Assembly: GCF_902506535.1 (NCBI RefSeq) | Contig: NZ_LR733827.1 | Location: 898,805 to 962,804, forward strand | Direction: 5' to 3' | Source of the DNA: Pseudomonas sp. 8Z | GTDB taxonomy: Bacteria > Pseudomonadota > Gammaproteobacteria > Pseudomonadales > Pseudomonadaceae | DNA length: 64,000 nucleotides | Part shown: piece after piece, positions 49,909 to 57,429 of the stretch | How positions within the stretch are numbered: the first letter of the stretch is position 1 | Layout: every line of letters begins with the position of its first letter | Program-made: the position numbers and the translations under genes | The notes under the pieces: model-generated | Seen by the model: only the letters and a program-made list of their open reading frames with translations | Database searches by the model: none | Told to the model about the DNA's origin: nothing

Positions 49909-49922
49909 GCGGCTTGAAACTC

Positions 49923-51128
49923 ATGGCTCTGAAATCCCCCTGGCGTGCCGACTTCCCCGGCGTTCTCGCCCTCGAAGCCGAAGGCCAGACCTACCTCGAC
50001 AGCGCCGCGACCGCACAAAAGCCGCAGGCGCTGCTCGATGCCCTGCTCGGCTACTACGCCAGCGGCGCCGCCAATGTGCACCGCGCCCAGCACCTGCCGG
50101 GCGAGCGCGCGACCCGTGCGTTTGAAGTCACGCGCAGCAAGGCGGCGCAATGGCTCAATGCACTGAGCACCGACGAGATTATCTTCACTCGCGGCAGCAC
50201 CGAATCACTCAACCTGCTTGCCTATGGTCTGGAGCATCTGCTGCCAGTCGGCGGGCAAATCGTCATCAGTGCCGCCGAGCACCACGCCAACCTGCTGCCC
50301 TGGCAGCAATTGGCCAAGCGCCGCGGCCTGGAGCTGGTAATCCTGCCGCTGGATCAGTCAGGCGACGTCGACCTGCATGCCGCCATGCGGCTGATCGGCC
50401 CGCACACGGCGCTGCTGGCAATCACCCAGTTGTCCAACGTGCTGGGGCGCTGGCAGCCAGTCGCGGCACTGTTGGCAATGGCCAAGGCGCACGGTGCACT
50501 GACCGTCATCGATGGTGCGCAAGGCGCCGTACATGCCAAGCCGGACGTACAGGCACTGGGCTGCGACTTCTACGTGTGCTCCGCACACAAACTCTACGGC
50601 CCGGACGGCGTAGGTTTGCTTTACGGCCGTGGCGAAGCACTGGCGCACCTGCAGCCTTGGCAGTTTGGCGGTGAAATGGTGCTCGACGCCGACTATCACG
50701 AAGCCCGCTTCCGCCCCGCCCCACTGGGCCTGGAAGCCGGCACACCCGCCGTTGGTGCGGTGATTGCCCTAGGCGCTGCGCTCGCCTGGCTAAGCGAGCT
50801 GGATCACGCCGCCGTGGCCGCCCATGAAGGCGCCTTGCATGCCGAGCTGCTGAGGGGCTTGCAGGCCCGAGCAGGCATACGCCTGCTCGGCGAGCCGCAA
50901 CTGGCGCTGGCCTGTTTTCATGTCGACGGCGTACACAACGCCGACCTGGCCCACCTGCTCAGCGAACAGGGCATCGCCGTGCGCGCCGGGCATCACTGCG
51001 CCATGCCGCTGATGAAACACCTCGGCCTCGGCGGCGCCATCCGCGTCTCGCTCGGCCTGTACAACGACGGCAGCGACCTGCAGCGCTTCTTCACCGCACT
51101 GGATAACGCCCTGGAGCTGCTGCGATGA
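49923..51128 (+). CDS. csdA: Cysteine desulfurase CsdA (SufS-like)
   Basis: Group II PLP-dependent cysteine desulfurase of 401 residues that releases sulfur from cysteine as a persulfide. The PLP Lys is in CDFYVCSAHKLYGPDGVGLLYG and the active Cys in VRAGHHCAMPLM. A csdE gene for its sulfur acceptor follows 100 bp later, and tcdA (csdL) is two genes further. This matches the E. coli csdA-csdE-csdL set. The start MALKSPWRADFPGV was chosen by family alignment from memory. Confidence 0.92.
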   Translation: MALKSPWRADFPGVLALEAEGQTYLDSAATAQKPQALLDALLGYYASGAANVHRAQHLPGERATRAFEVTRSKAAQWLNALSTDEIIFTRGSTESLNLLAYGLEHLLPVGGQIVISAAEHHANLLPWQQLAKRRGLELVILPLDQSGDVDLHAAMRLIGPHTALLAITQLSNVLGRWQPVAALLAMAKAHGALTVIDGAQGAVHAKPDVQALGCDFYVCSAHKLYGPDGVGLLYGRGEALAHLQPWQFGGEMVLDADYHEARFRPAPLGLEAGTPAVGAVIALGAALAWLSELDHAAVAAHEGALHAELLRGLQARAGIRLLGEPQLALACFHVDGVHNADLAHLLSEQGIAVRAGHHCAMPLMKHLGLGGAIRVSLGLYNDGSDLQRFFTALDNALELLR

Positions 51129-51149
51129 AACACGGCCAACGGCTTTGCG

Positions 51150-51212
51150 TGAAAGCGGCTTCAGCCGCGAATATCGGCGCCCTGACCTTCGCGGCTGAAG
51201 TCGCTCCCACAG
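51150..51212. repeat. REP element between csdA and csdE
   Basis: CTTCAGCCGCGA at 51159-51170 and TCGCGGCTGAAG at 51189-51200 are perfect 12-bp arms. The flanks (GTGAAAGCGG and TCGCTCCCAC) extend the pairing imperfectly. This is the standard Pseudomonas REP core also found near 14472. Confidence 0.85.
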
Positions 51213-51231
51213 GCTACGGAAGCCTCTCGCC

Positions 51232-51636
51232 ATGAGCCTGTCAGTCGCCGCTCAAGAGGCACTGGAAGCCTTCACCACCTGCCCCGGCTGGGAACAACGC
51301 GCGCGCCTCTTGATGCAGTGGGGCGAGCGCTTGCAGCCCCTGAGCGATGCCGAACGCTGTGAAGCCAACCGCGTGCATGGCTGCGAAAGCCTGGTCTGGC
51401 TGGTCGCCGAACAACGCGCTGGTCACTGGCATTTTCGCGCCAGCAGCGATGCCCGCCTGCTGCGCGGCTTGCTGGCGGTGCTGCTGGCCAGAGTGGATGG
51501 TCTCAATGGCGACCAGTTGCTCGCACTCGACCTGCCCCAATGGTTTGCTCAGCTTGGCCTGCAGCGCCAGCTTTCCCCCTCGCGCAGCAACGGCCTCAAT
51601 GCCGTATTGCAACGTATGGCGGCATTGACGCGTTAA
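51232..51636 (+). CDS. csdE: Sulfur acceptor CsdE (SufE family)
   Basis: SufE-fold protein of 134 residues that takes persulfide sulfur from CsdA. The N-terminal helix region TCPGWEQRARLLMQWGERL and the acceptor Cys in RVHGCESLVWLV are as expected; the length is normal for the family. In E. coli CsdE passes sulfur towards TcdA/CsdL, which is encoded just beyond on the opposite strand here. Confidence 0.92.
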   Translation: MSLSVAAQEALEAFTTCPGWEQRARLLMQWGERLQPLSDAERCEANRVHGCESLVWLVAEQRAGHWHFRASSDARLLRGLLAVLLARVDGLNGDQLLALDLPQWFAQLGLQRQLSPSRSNGLNAVLQRMAALTR

Positions 51637-51676
51637 ACGCGCCCCGGACTGCATCCGCGCTACGACTGGCCTGACC

Positions 51677-52144
51677 TCAGACCGGGCCACGCTCACGTAG
51701 CGTCAATCCACGCAGAAAATTGCGCAGAATCTGATCGCCGCACTCGCGGTAATGCTTGTGCTCCGGCGCGCGAAACAGCGCACCAAGCTCGGCCTTGGTC
51801 ATCGGCAGATCCACCGACTGCAGGATCGCCTGAATATCGTCGTCGCGCAGCTCGAAGGCCACACGCAGCTTCTTCAGCACGATGTTGTTGGTCAGGCGCT
51901 TGGCCACTGGCAAGGGCGCGCGACTCTCATCCTTGCCACGTTTGTGAAACACCAGCCCTTCAAGCACATGAGCGAGCAGCACATCGCTGCAGGAGCGATA
52001 GTCGGGCTCGTCTTCATGCAGCAGGCAGGCCGAAATCAGCCCCGGCTCAACCGGGTAATCCGCCAGACGGCAGAAATCTTCGAGCTTGCTGTCACTGACC
52101 TTGAGCAGATAACGCAGACTGCGCAGTACATCGTTATTTAGCAT
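51677..52144 (-). CDS. DUF1456 family protein, YehS-like
   Basis: Protein of 155 residues made of two similar helical halves: NDVLRSLRYLLKVSDSKLEDF and NNIVLKKLRVAFELRDDDIQAI begin the repeats. Each half ends in a YRxCxDxxLxxFLxGL-like segment (YRSCSDVLLAHVLEGL and YRECGDQILRNFLRGL). The family is widespread in proteobacteria but has no established role. A GGAGAGCAG ribosome-binding site precedes the start. It is 24 bp downstream of tcdA on the same strand, so a shared message is likely. Confidence 0.88.
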   Translation of the reverse strand: MLNNDVLRSLRYLLKVSDSKLEDFCRLADYPVEPGLISACLLHEDEPDYRSCSDVLLAHVLEGLVFHKRGKDESRAPLPVAKRLTNNIVLKKLRVAFELRDDDIQAILQSVDLPMTKAELGALFRAPEHKHYRECGDQILRNFLRGLTLRERGPV

Positions 52145-52168
52145 CTCTGCTCTCCTACACTCGCCGCT

Positions 52169-52993
52169 TCAAAGTACCTGATGTTGCCCACCGCGCGGGC
52201 GCTCGGATGGTCGGCGCGCGCCTGCAACCAGCTTGTCCACCAGCTTGGCGGTCGCGGCCATGGCAAAGGTGGCGGTGACCATCATCACCGCACCAAAGCC
52301 ACCGGCACAATCGAGACGGACACCCTCACCGACAAAGCCCTTGGCCTGGCACACGCTGCCGTCGGGCTTGGGGTAACGCAATTGTTCGGTGGAAAACACG
52401 CACGGCACGCTGTAGTTGCGCCCCGGCGTGCGGGAAAAACCGTAGTCGCGGCGCAGCAACGAGCGCACCTTGGCCGCCAGCGGGTCGTTGAAGGTCTTGT
52501 TCAGGTCGGCGACCTGCACCTGGGTCGGGTCAATCTGCCCGCCCGCACCGCCGGTGGTGACAATCTGGATCTTGCGCCGTTTGCACCAGGCGATCAGCGC
52601 CGCCTTGGCCGGCACGCTGTCGATGCAGTCGATCACCCCGTCGAGCTGTTCGGTAATGTACTCGGCCATGGTCTCGCGGGTGACGAAATCGGCCACCGCA
52701 TGCACCACGCAGTTGGGATTGATGGCGCGGATACGTTCGGCCATCACGTCCACCTTGGCCTTGCCCACAGCACCATCGAGCGCCTGAATCTGCCGGTTGG
52801 TGTTGGTGATGCAAACGTCATCGAGGTCGAACAGGGAAATCTCGCCGACGCCGGAACGCGCCAGCGCCTCGGCCACCCAGGAGCCGACACCGCCGATACC
52901 GACCACTGCCACATGCGCGGCAGCCAGGCGCTGATAGCCTTCATGGCCGTAAAGTCGGGCAATGCCGCCGAACCGCTGCTCGTCTGTGTTCAT
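52169..52993 (-). CDS. tcdA: tRNA threonylcarbamoyladenosine dehydratase
   Basis: E1/ThiF-fold enzyme of 274 residues that uses ATP to cyclise t6A37 to ct6A37 in ANN-decoding tRNAs (also called CsdL). The ATP-binding loop is VVGIGGVGSWVAEALARSG, and a DLDDVCITNTNRQ segment follows, typical of the family. CsdA-CsdE promote its activity in E. coli, and all three genes are close here. A GGGGGTGAG ribosome-binding site precedes the ATG. Confidence 0.93.
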   Translation of the reverse strand: MNTDEQRFGGIARLYGHEGYQRLAAAHVAVVGIGGVGSWVAEALARSGVGEISLFDLDDVCITNTNRQIQALDGAVGKAKVDVMAERIRAINPNCVVHAVADFVTRETMAEYITEQLDGVIDCIDSVPAKAALIAWCKRRKIQIVTTGGAGGQIDPTQVQVADLNKTFNDPLAAKVRSLLRRDYGFSRTPGRNYSVPCVFSTEQLRYPKPDGSVCQAKGFVGEGVRLDCAGGFGAVMMVTATFAMAATAKLVDKLVAGARRPSERPRGGQHQVL

Positions 52994-53122
52994 CTCACCC
53001 CCTAGTGAAGGCGCGCATTATAGGGAGAGCAGCACGACCACCCAAGCCCGGCAGACAGCCGGAGGCTGGGGAGTTTTGTTAACATGCTCGGCTTTCACGC
53101 CAGCCGCTGTACCGGAGCCGCC

Positions 53123-54265
53123 ATGACCGCCCCCCTGACCCCAACCCTGGAACTCGCTTTCGACCTGATCCGCCGCCCGTCCGTTACCCCGGTCGACGAA
53201 GGTTGCCAGGAGTTGATGATGCGCCGCCTGGCCGCCTGCGGCTTCGAGGTCGAGCACATGCGTATCGAAGACGTGGAGAACTTCTGGGCCAAACGCGGCG
53301 GCGAAGGCCCGGTGCTGTGCTTCGCCGGGCATACCGACGTGGTGCCCACCGGCCCGCTGGACGCCTGGCAGTATCAACCGTTCGACGTACGCGTGGATGA
53401 AGACGGCATGCTCTGTGGCCGTGGCGCAGCGGACATGAAAGGTAGCCTGGCGAGCATGATCATCGCGGTGGAGCGCTTCGTCGCCGAATACCCGCAGCAC
53501 AAGGGCGCGATCAGCTTCCTGATCACCAGCGACGAAGAAGGCCCGGCGCAGCACGGCACCAAAGCCGTGGTCGAGCGCCTGCGTGAACGTGGCGAACGTC
53601 TGGACTGGTGCATCGTCGGCGAGCCGTCAAGCACCGCCCTGCTCGGTGACGTGGTCAAAAACGGCCGCCGTGGTTCGCTCGGCTGCACCCTCACCGTCTA
53701 CGGTAAACAAGGCCACGTGGCCTACCCGCACCTGGCCAAGAACCCGATTCATCTGGTCGCCCCGGCACTGGCCGAGCTGGCCGCCGAGCACTGGGATCAC
53801 GGCAACGACTACTTCCCGCCGACCAGCTTCCAGGTGTCCAACCTCAATTCCGGCACCGGCGCCACCAACGTCATCCCCGGCGAGCTGAAGGCGGTGTTCA
53901 ACTTCCGCTTCTCCACCGAATCCACCGTCGAGGGCCTGCAGCAGCGCGTCACCGCCATCCTCGACAAACACGGCCTGGACTATCACCTGGAGTGGGCGCT
54001 GTCCGGTCTGCCCTTCCTCACCCAGCCGGGCGATCTGCTCGACGCCGTGGCCGCCAGTATCAAGCACGTCACCGGTCGCGAGACCACGCCATCGACCAGC
54101 GGCGGCACCTCGGACGGTCGCTTTATCGCCACCCTGGGTACCCAGGTGGTCGAGCTCGGCCCGGTCAACGCCACCATCCACCAGATCAACGAACGCGTGC
54201 TGGCCAGCGACCTCGACCTGCTCACCGAGGTTTACTATCAAACGATGGTGAAGTTACTGGCATGA
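53123..54265 (+). CDS. dapE: Succinyl-diaminopimelate desuccinylase
   Basis: Binuclear zinc M20 peptidase-family enzyme of 380 residues that releases succinate to give LL-diaminopimelate. Metal ligands are seen in [16 protein letters not shown] (His), [12 protein letters not shown] (Asp) and [12 protein letters not shown] (Glu pair); [15 protein letters not shown] is the C-terminal signature. The start [15 protein letters not shown] follows GGAGCCGCC; 13 further upstream codons are open but lack similarity. Its end overlaps rlmA by 4 bp (ATGA). Confidence 0.96.
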   Translation: MTAPLTPTLELAFDLIRRPSVTPVDEGCQELMMRRLAACGFEVEHMRIEDVENFWAKRGGEGPVLCFAGHTDVVPTGPLDAWQYQPFDVRVDEDGMLCGRGAADMKGSLASMIIAVERFVAEYPQHKGAISFLITSDEEGPAQHGTKAVVERLRERGERLDWCIVGEPSSTALLGDVVKNGRRGSLGCTLTVYGKQGHVAYPHLAKNPIHLVAPALAELAAEHWDHGNDYFPPTSFQVSNLNSGTGATNVIPGELKAVFNFRFSTESTVEGLQQRVTAILDKHGLDYHLEWALSGLPFLTQPGDLLDAVAASIKHVTGRETTPSTSGGTSDGRFIATLGTQVVELGPVNATIHQINERVLASDLDLLTEVYYQTMVKLLA

Positions 54266-55074
54266 GCCTGATCTGCCCCATCTGCCAGACCCCGCTGGAA
54301 CTCAGCGGCAACGCACTGGCCTGCGCCAACCGGCACAGCTTCGATCGCGCCCGGCAGGGTTACTACAACCTGCTGCCGGTGCAGCACAAGAACAGCCGCG
54401 ACCCCGGCGACAATCAGGCCATGGTCGAGGCGCGTCGGCGCTTTCTCGACGGCGGCCACTACGCGCCGCTGGCCAAGCGCCTGGCTGAACTGGCCACTGA
54501 GCGCACACCAGCTCGCTGGCTGGATATCGGCTGCGGCGAGGGTTATTACACCGAGCAGATCGGCCGCAGCCTGCCGCAAGCTGAAGGCTACGCCCTGGAT
54601 ATCTCCCGCGAGGCGGTCAAACGCGCATGCAAGCGTGACCCACAGTTGAACTGGCTGGTGGCAAGCATGGCCCGTGTGCCCTTGGCAGACGCCAGTTGCA
54701 ACCTGCTGGCCAGCGTGTTCAGCCCGCTGGACTGGAGCGAGGCCAAGCGTCTGCTCGCCCCAGGTGGTGGCCTGCTGCGCATGGGGCCAACGCGCGGCCA
54801 CCTGATGCAACTGCGGCAGAAGCTCTACGACGAAGTACGCGACTACGACGATGAAAAGCACCTGGCGCTGATCCCGCCGGGCATGCACCTGGCGCACAGC
54901 GAAACCCTGGAGTTCAGCCTGCACCTGGCCGACGCCCAGGCCCGCGCCGACCTGCTGGCCATGACCCCACACGGCTGGCGCGCCAGCGCCGAACGCCGCG
55001 AAGCCGTCATCGCCGCGCCCTTCGATGTCACCGTTTCGATCCGCTACGATTGGATCGTCAACACTCAGGAATGA
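54262..55074 (+). CDS. rlmA: 23S rRNA (guanine-N1) methyltransferase, RlmA family
   Basis: S-adenosylmethionine-dependent rRNA methyltransferase of 270 residues; E. coli RlmA modifies G745. An N-terminal zinc site is [24 protein letters not shown]; the GYYNLLP segment and the SAM loop [16 protein letters not shown] follow. Its start is coupled to dapE by ATGA overlap. The exact target guanine is inferred from the family. Confidence 0.88.
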   Translation: MSLICPICQTPLELSGNALACANRHSFDRARQGYYNLLPVQHKNSRDPGDNQAMVEARRRFLDGGHYAPLAKRLAELATERTPARWLDIGCGEGYYTEQIGRSLPQAEGYALDISREAVKRACKRDPQLNWLVASMARVPLADASCNLLASVFSPLDWSEAKRLLAPGGGLLRMGPTRGHLMQLRQKLYDEVRDYDDEKHLALIPPGMHLAHSETLEFSLHLADAQARADLLAMTPHGWRASAERREAVIAAPFDVTVSIRYDWIVNTQE

Positions 55075-55079
55075 ACCTA

Positions 55080-55451
55080 ATGCGCCAACCCGACATCGAG
55101 ATCTACCTGAAAGACGCCGAGCGCGACGCCGTGGCTCAGTGGCTGAGCGCCGCTCTCGGCAGTTGCAGCGACTGGCAGCAGAAAGGTCAGACTTTCAAAT
55201 GCAAAGCCGGTGACGTGCCGGTGACTTGGCTGCCGAAAGCCGTGGGCAAATGGCACAGTCTCTATCTGGAAAGCGACGCCACCCCCTGGGCCGACGATCT
55301 GGCCTGCGCCCGCGCCGCCCACGCCGCGCTGGGTGTGCAGATTCGCTGCGCACCGGGCACCTGGGTGGAAGACGAGAGCGACGAAGAAGCCGACCGCTGG
55401 ATCAAGGTCGATGCCGATGGCGAAAGCGAGATCGTCTGGCGCACCGAATAA
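55080..55451 (+). CDS. Conserved hypothetical protein
   Basis: Unrecognised soluble protein of 123 residues, acidic towards the C-terminus (DESDEEADRWIKVDADGESE). There is no signal peptide or membrane segment. The start at MRQPDIEIYLKD was chosen because AGGA lies 8 bp upstream; an ATG three codons earlier overlaps the rlmA stop but has no spacing for a ribosome-binding site. Coupling to dapE-rlmA suggests co-expression. No function is proposed. Confidence 0.75.
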   Translation: MRQPDIEIYLKDAERDAVAQWLSAALGSCSDWQQKGQTFKCKAGDVPVTWLPKAVGKWHSLYLESDATPWADDLACARAAHAALGVQIRCAPGTWVEDESDEEADRWIKVDADGESEIVWRTE

Positions 55452-55545
55452 ACGCGGCTGCTTCGCGCAAGCGCCAAACCTGTGGAAGCGGCGCCCCGCC
55501 GCGAGAGCGACTGCGCGGGGTTGCCTCCAAGGCTGTTAGCGCGGG

Positions 55546-55804
55546 CTTTCCTGGCGGGTTGCACCCGCCCTACGGCGTATCCAGGGGGTAGCCCGGATGC
55601 AATCCGGGAACCGGCGCAGGACCTCCCAGATTGCGCACGAGCGACAACCATGAGGCCGTGAGCTTTCTGGCGGGTTGCACCCGCCCTACGCGTATCCAGG
55701 GGGTAGCCTGGATGCAATCCGGGAACGGGTACAGGGCTTCCCGAATAGTACAGAGCCACACCTATGAGGCTCCGTGCTTTCTGGCGGGTTGCCCCCGCCC
55801 TACG
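55546..55804. repeat. Tandem ~115-bp repeats (2.2 copies)
   Basis: CTTTC-TGGCGGGTTGCACCCGCCCTACG occurs at 55546, 55663 and 55777. The copies are 117 and 114 bp apart; the third carries one base change in the loop. Between them the GTAGCCCGGATGCAATCCGGGAAC motif occurs twice (about 55588 and 55702), and the remaining unit sequence is similar (ATGAGGC-CGTG ends each). Each motif is a palindrome. This looks like duplicated composite REP-type elements filling the gap between the hypothetical gene and csp; I see no gene in it. Confidence 0.85.
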
Positions 55805-55824
55805 GCCTAGGCGACAGAAACGAC

Positions 55825-55850
55825 AAGGCCCGTCGGTGACGGGCCTTGTT
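55825..55850 (-). terminator. Terminator of the cold-shock gene
   Basis: AAGGCCCGTC-GGT-GACGGGCCTT gives a perfect 10-bp stem about 14 bp beyond the csp stop. It may serve both strands, since the region is convergent. Confidence 0.75.
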
Positions 55851-55863
55851 GTGTGAGCTGGGC

Positions 55864-56073
55864 TCAGAGCGTAGTGACGTCTTCGGCCTGCAGGCCTTTC
55901 TGGCCCTGGGTTACACCGAACTCGACCTTCTGTCCCTCGATCAGGGTGCGGTGACCGTCACCGCGAATGGCGCGAAAGTGTACGAACACATCTGGGCCGC
56001 TTTCGCGCTGAATAAACCCATAGCCCTTGGAATCATTGAACCATTTGACGGTTCCGCTCTCACGCTCTGCCAT
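55864..56073 (-). CDS. Cold-shock domain protein (CspA family)
   Basis: Single cold-shock-domain protein of 69 residues that binds single-stranded RNA/DNA. RNP1 is KGYGFI and RNP2 is VFVHF, following [12 protein letters not shown]. The chosen start MAERESG is standard for the family. The longer open frame reaching 56247 is leader DNA: about 170 bp with no gene, possibly a regulatory 5' UTR as in other csp genes. Which Csp paralog it is cannot be settled from the sequence alone. Confidence 0.93.
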   Translation of the reverse strand: MAERESGTVKWFNDSKGYGFIQRESGPDVFVHFRAIRGDGHRTLIEGQKVEFGVTQGQKGLQAEDVTTL

Positions 56074-56247
56074 TAGCCACGTCTCCACACTCGCGATGTT
56101 TTTATTGTTGCGTATACGCTTTGGCGGCGCGCCTTGAACGCTGCTCCGACGGCACCGCAGGGCCGAGTATAAAGCATGCTCTACGACTGCAAAGTGCTTT
56201 TTTAGGCTGAAGCCATAAGCCTTGATATCACCGGCTTTCGGCGACAA

Positions 56248-57240
56248 TCACGTGTCTTTCGCCAATAAATCACGTACCTTCTTCATCAGCCGCTGCACCT
56301 GCTGCGACTCCAGGCGATAAGCCCAGTCCTCACGGGCACTCACCTCGCCATCCTTGAAACCCTCACGCTTGCCGAGCACCAGCCAGTATTGCTCGCCTTG
56401 CTTGTACAACGCGCCTTCGAGCTTCTGCCCGGTAAAACCACTGAGGCTCAGTTGCAGCACCGGCGCCTGCTTGAAGCCGATCTGCGCCAGCGGCGCGGCG
56501 TCGGCGAACTGCAGGTTGGAGAACAGCGTGGCCACACCATTGGCGGCGCCCTCGAAGCTGAGCTTCTGCTCCTTGCGCAGCTCCTCGACGGCCAGGTTGT
56601 ACTGCTTGGCATCGGCGCGCGTCAGGGTAAGCGTCTGGCCATCGGCATGGCGCAGTTCGAGGCGGGCAATATCGAGGAAGGGAATATCGGTCATGCGCCG
56701 ATCCAGCCAATCCAGCTCCGCAGCCGGCAGTTGCAGTTGCTGATCAATCAGCCAGACCTGATCCTCCCCAGCACGCCGCACCAGTTGCCCGCCGCCCTGC
56801 TGCGACAGCTTGCCCAGGCGCAGTTGCAGATCCGGGTGGCCGTCGAACTTCAGCGTCAGACGCTGCGCCTGCTCGTCAGCCTCGCCCTGCTCAGCCAGGC
56901 CCAGGCGTGCGTGCCACTGCGGGTTGGCGGTCTTGGCCTCGACGATGCGCGCCTCACGCAAGCTGCGCAGCAGGTCGGCCAGCGTCTGTGGCGCCGCCGG
57001 ATAATCAGCCTTGGCCGGCACCACCCAGGTTTCACCATGGCGCTCGATACGCACCGACGGTTGGCCGGGCGACTCGATTTCCAGCGCCTGCAAACTGCCC
57101 AGGTAGCCCTGCTCGGCGGCCAGCCACGGCGCCTGCTCGACCTGCGCGGTGCTCTGCTGCTGACTGCGCTGCACGGCCAGGTAGCCCGCCACGCAGAGCA
57201 GCACAATGACGATCAATGCGATCAGACCTTTGCGTCCCAT
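56248..57240 (-). CDS. DUF4340 domain protein of Gld-type ABC operon
   Basis: Protein of 330 residues with one N-terminal membrane anchor (LIALIVIVLLCVAGYLAV) and a large periplasmic or cytoplasmic beta-rich domain of the DUF4340 type. Conserved-looking segments are WVVPAKADYPAAPQTLADLLRSLREA and VWLIDQQLQLPAAELDWLDRRM. It is the last gene of an ATPase-permease-GldG-DUF4340 series on the minus strand. The family has no assigned biochemical role; the context makes it an accessory of the ABC transporter. Confidence 0.8.
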   Translation of the reverse strand: MGRKGLIALIVIVLLCVAGYLAVQRSQQQSTAQVEQAPWLAAEQGYLGSLQALEIESPGQPSVRIERHGETWVVPAKADYPAAPQTLADLLRSLREARIVEAKTANPQWHARLGLAEQGEADEQAQRLTLKFDGHPDLQLRLGKLSQQGGGQLVRRAGEDQVWLIDQQLQLPAAELDWLDRRMTDIPFLDIARLELRHADGQTLTLTRADAKQYNLAVEELRKEQKLSFEGAANGVATLFSNLQFADAAPLAQIGFKQAPVLQLSLSGFTGQKLEGALYKQGEQYWLVLGKREGFKDGEVSAREDWAYRLESQQVQRLMKKVRDLLAKDT

Positions 57241-57271
57241 ACTCGTCTCACTGTTGATGATTCGGTAGCGG

Positions 57272-57338
57272 CGTAGGGTGGATCACGTTTCACCGATCCA
57301 CCGTTGCGGTGGATGTACAAAGCGACATTCACCCTACG
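57272..57338. repeat. Palindromic repeat between gldG-like and DUF4340 genes
   Basis: CGTAGGGTG and CACCCTACG form the ends; GGTGGATC/GATCCACC and further GTGGAT motifs pair inside. It is a GTAGGGTGGAT-type intergenic repeat common in pseudomonads. Confidence 0.7.
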
Positions 57339-57346
57339 CTCGGTTC

Positions 57347-57393
57347 GTGGGAGGGGCTTTAGCCGCGACTGTCACCGCTCAAGCGCCTCCCAC
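57347..57393. repeat. REP element adjacent to the preceding repeat
   Basis: GTGGGAGG at the left and CCTCCCAC at the right are perfect arms, with a GGCTTTAGCCGCGAC core related to the REPs near 14472 and 51150. Together with the repeat beside it, this fills most of the 189-bp gap inside the Gld-type operon. Confidence 0.75.
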
Positions 57394-57429
57394 AGGTGCA
57401 GCCCTCAGCCCCTCTCATGGCTACTGGCC

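Noticed and set aside
55262..55761. Minus-strand frames rich in GYPLDT-like repeats
   Set aside because: The repetition comes from the tandem DNA palindromes, not from a protein repeat; there is no ribosome-binding site.
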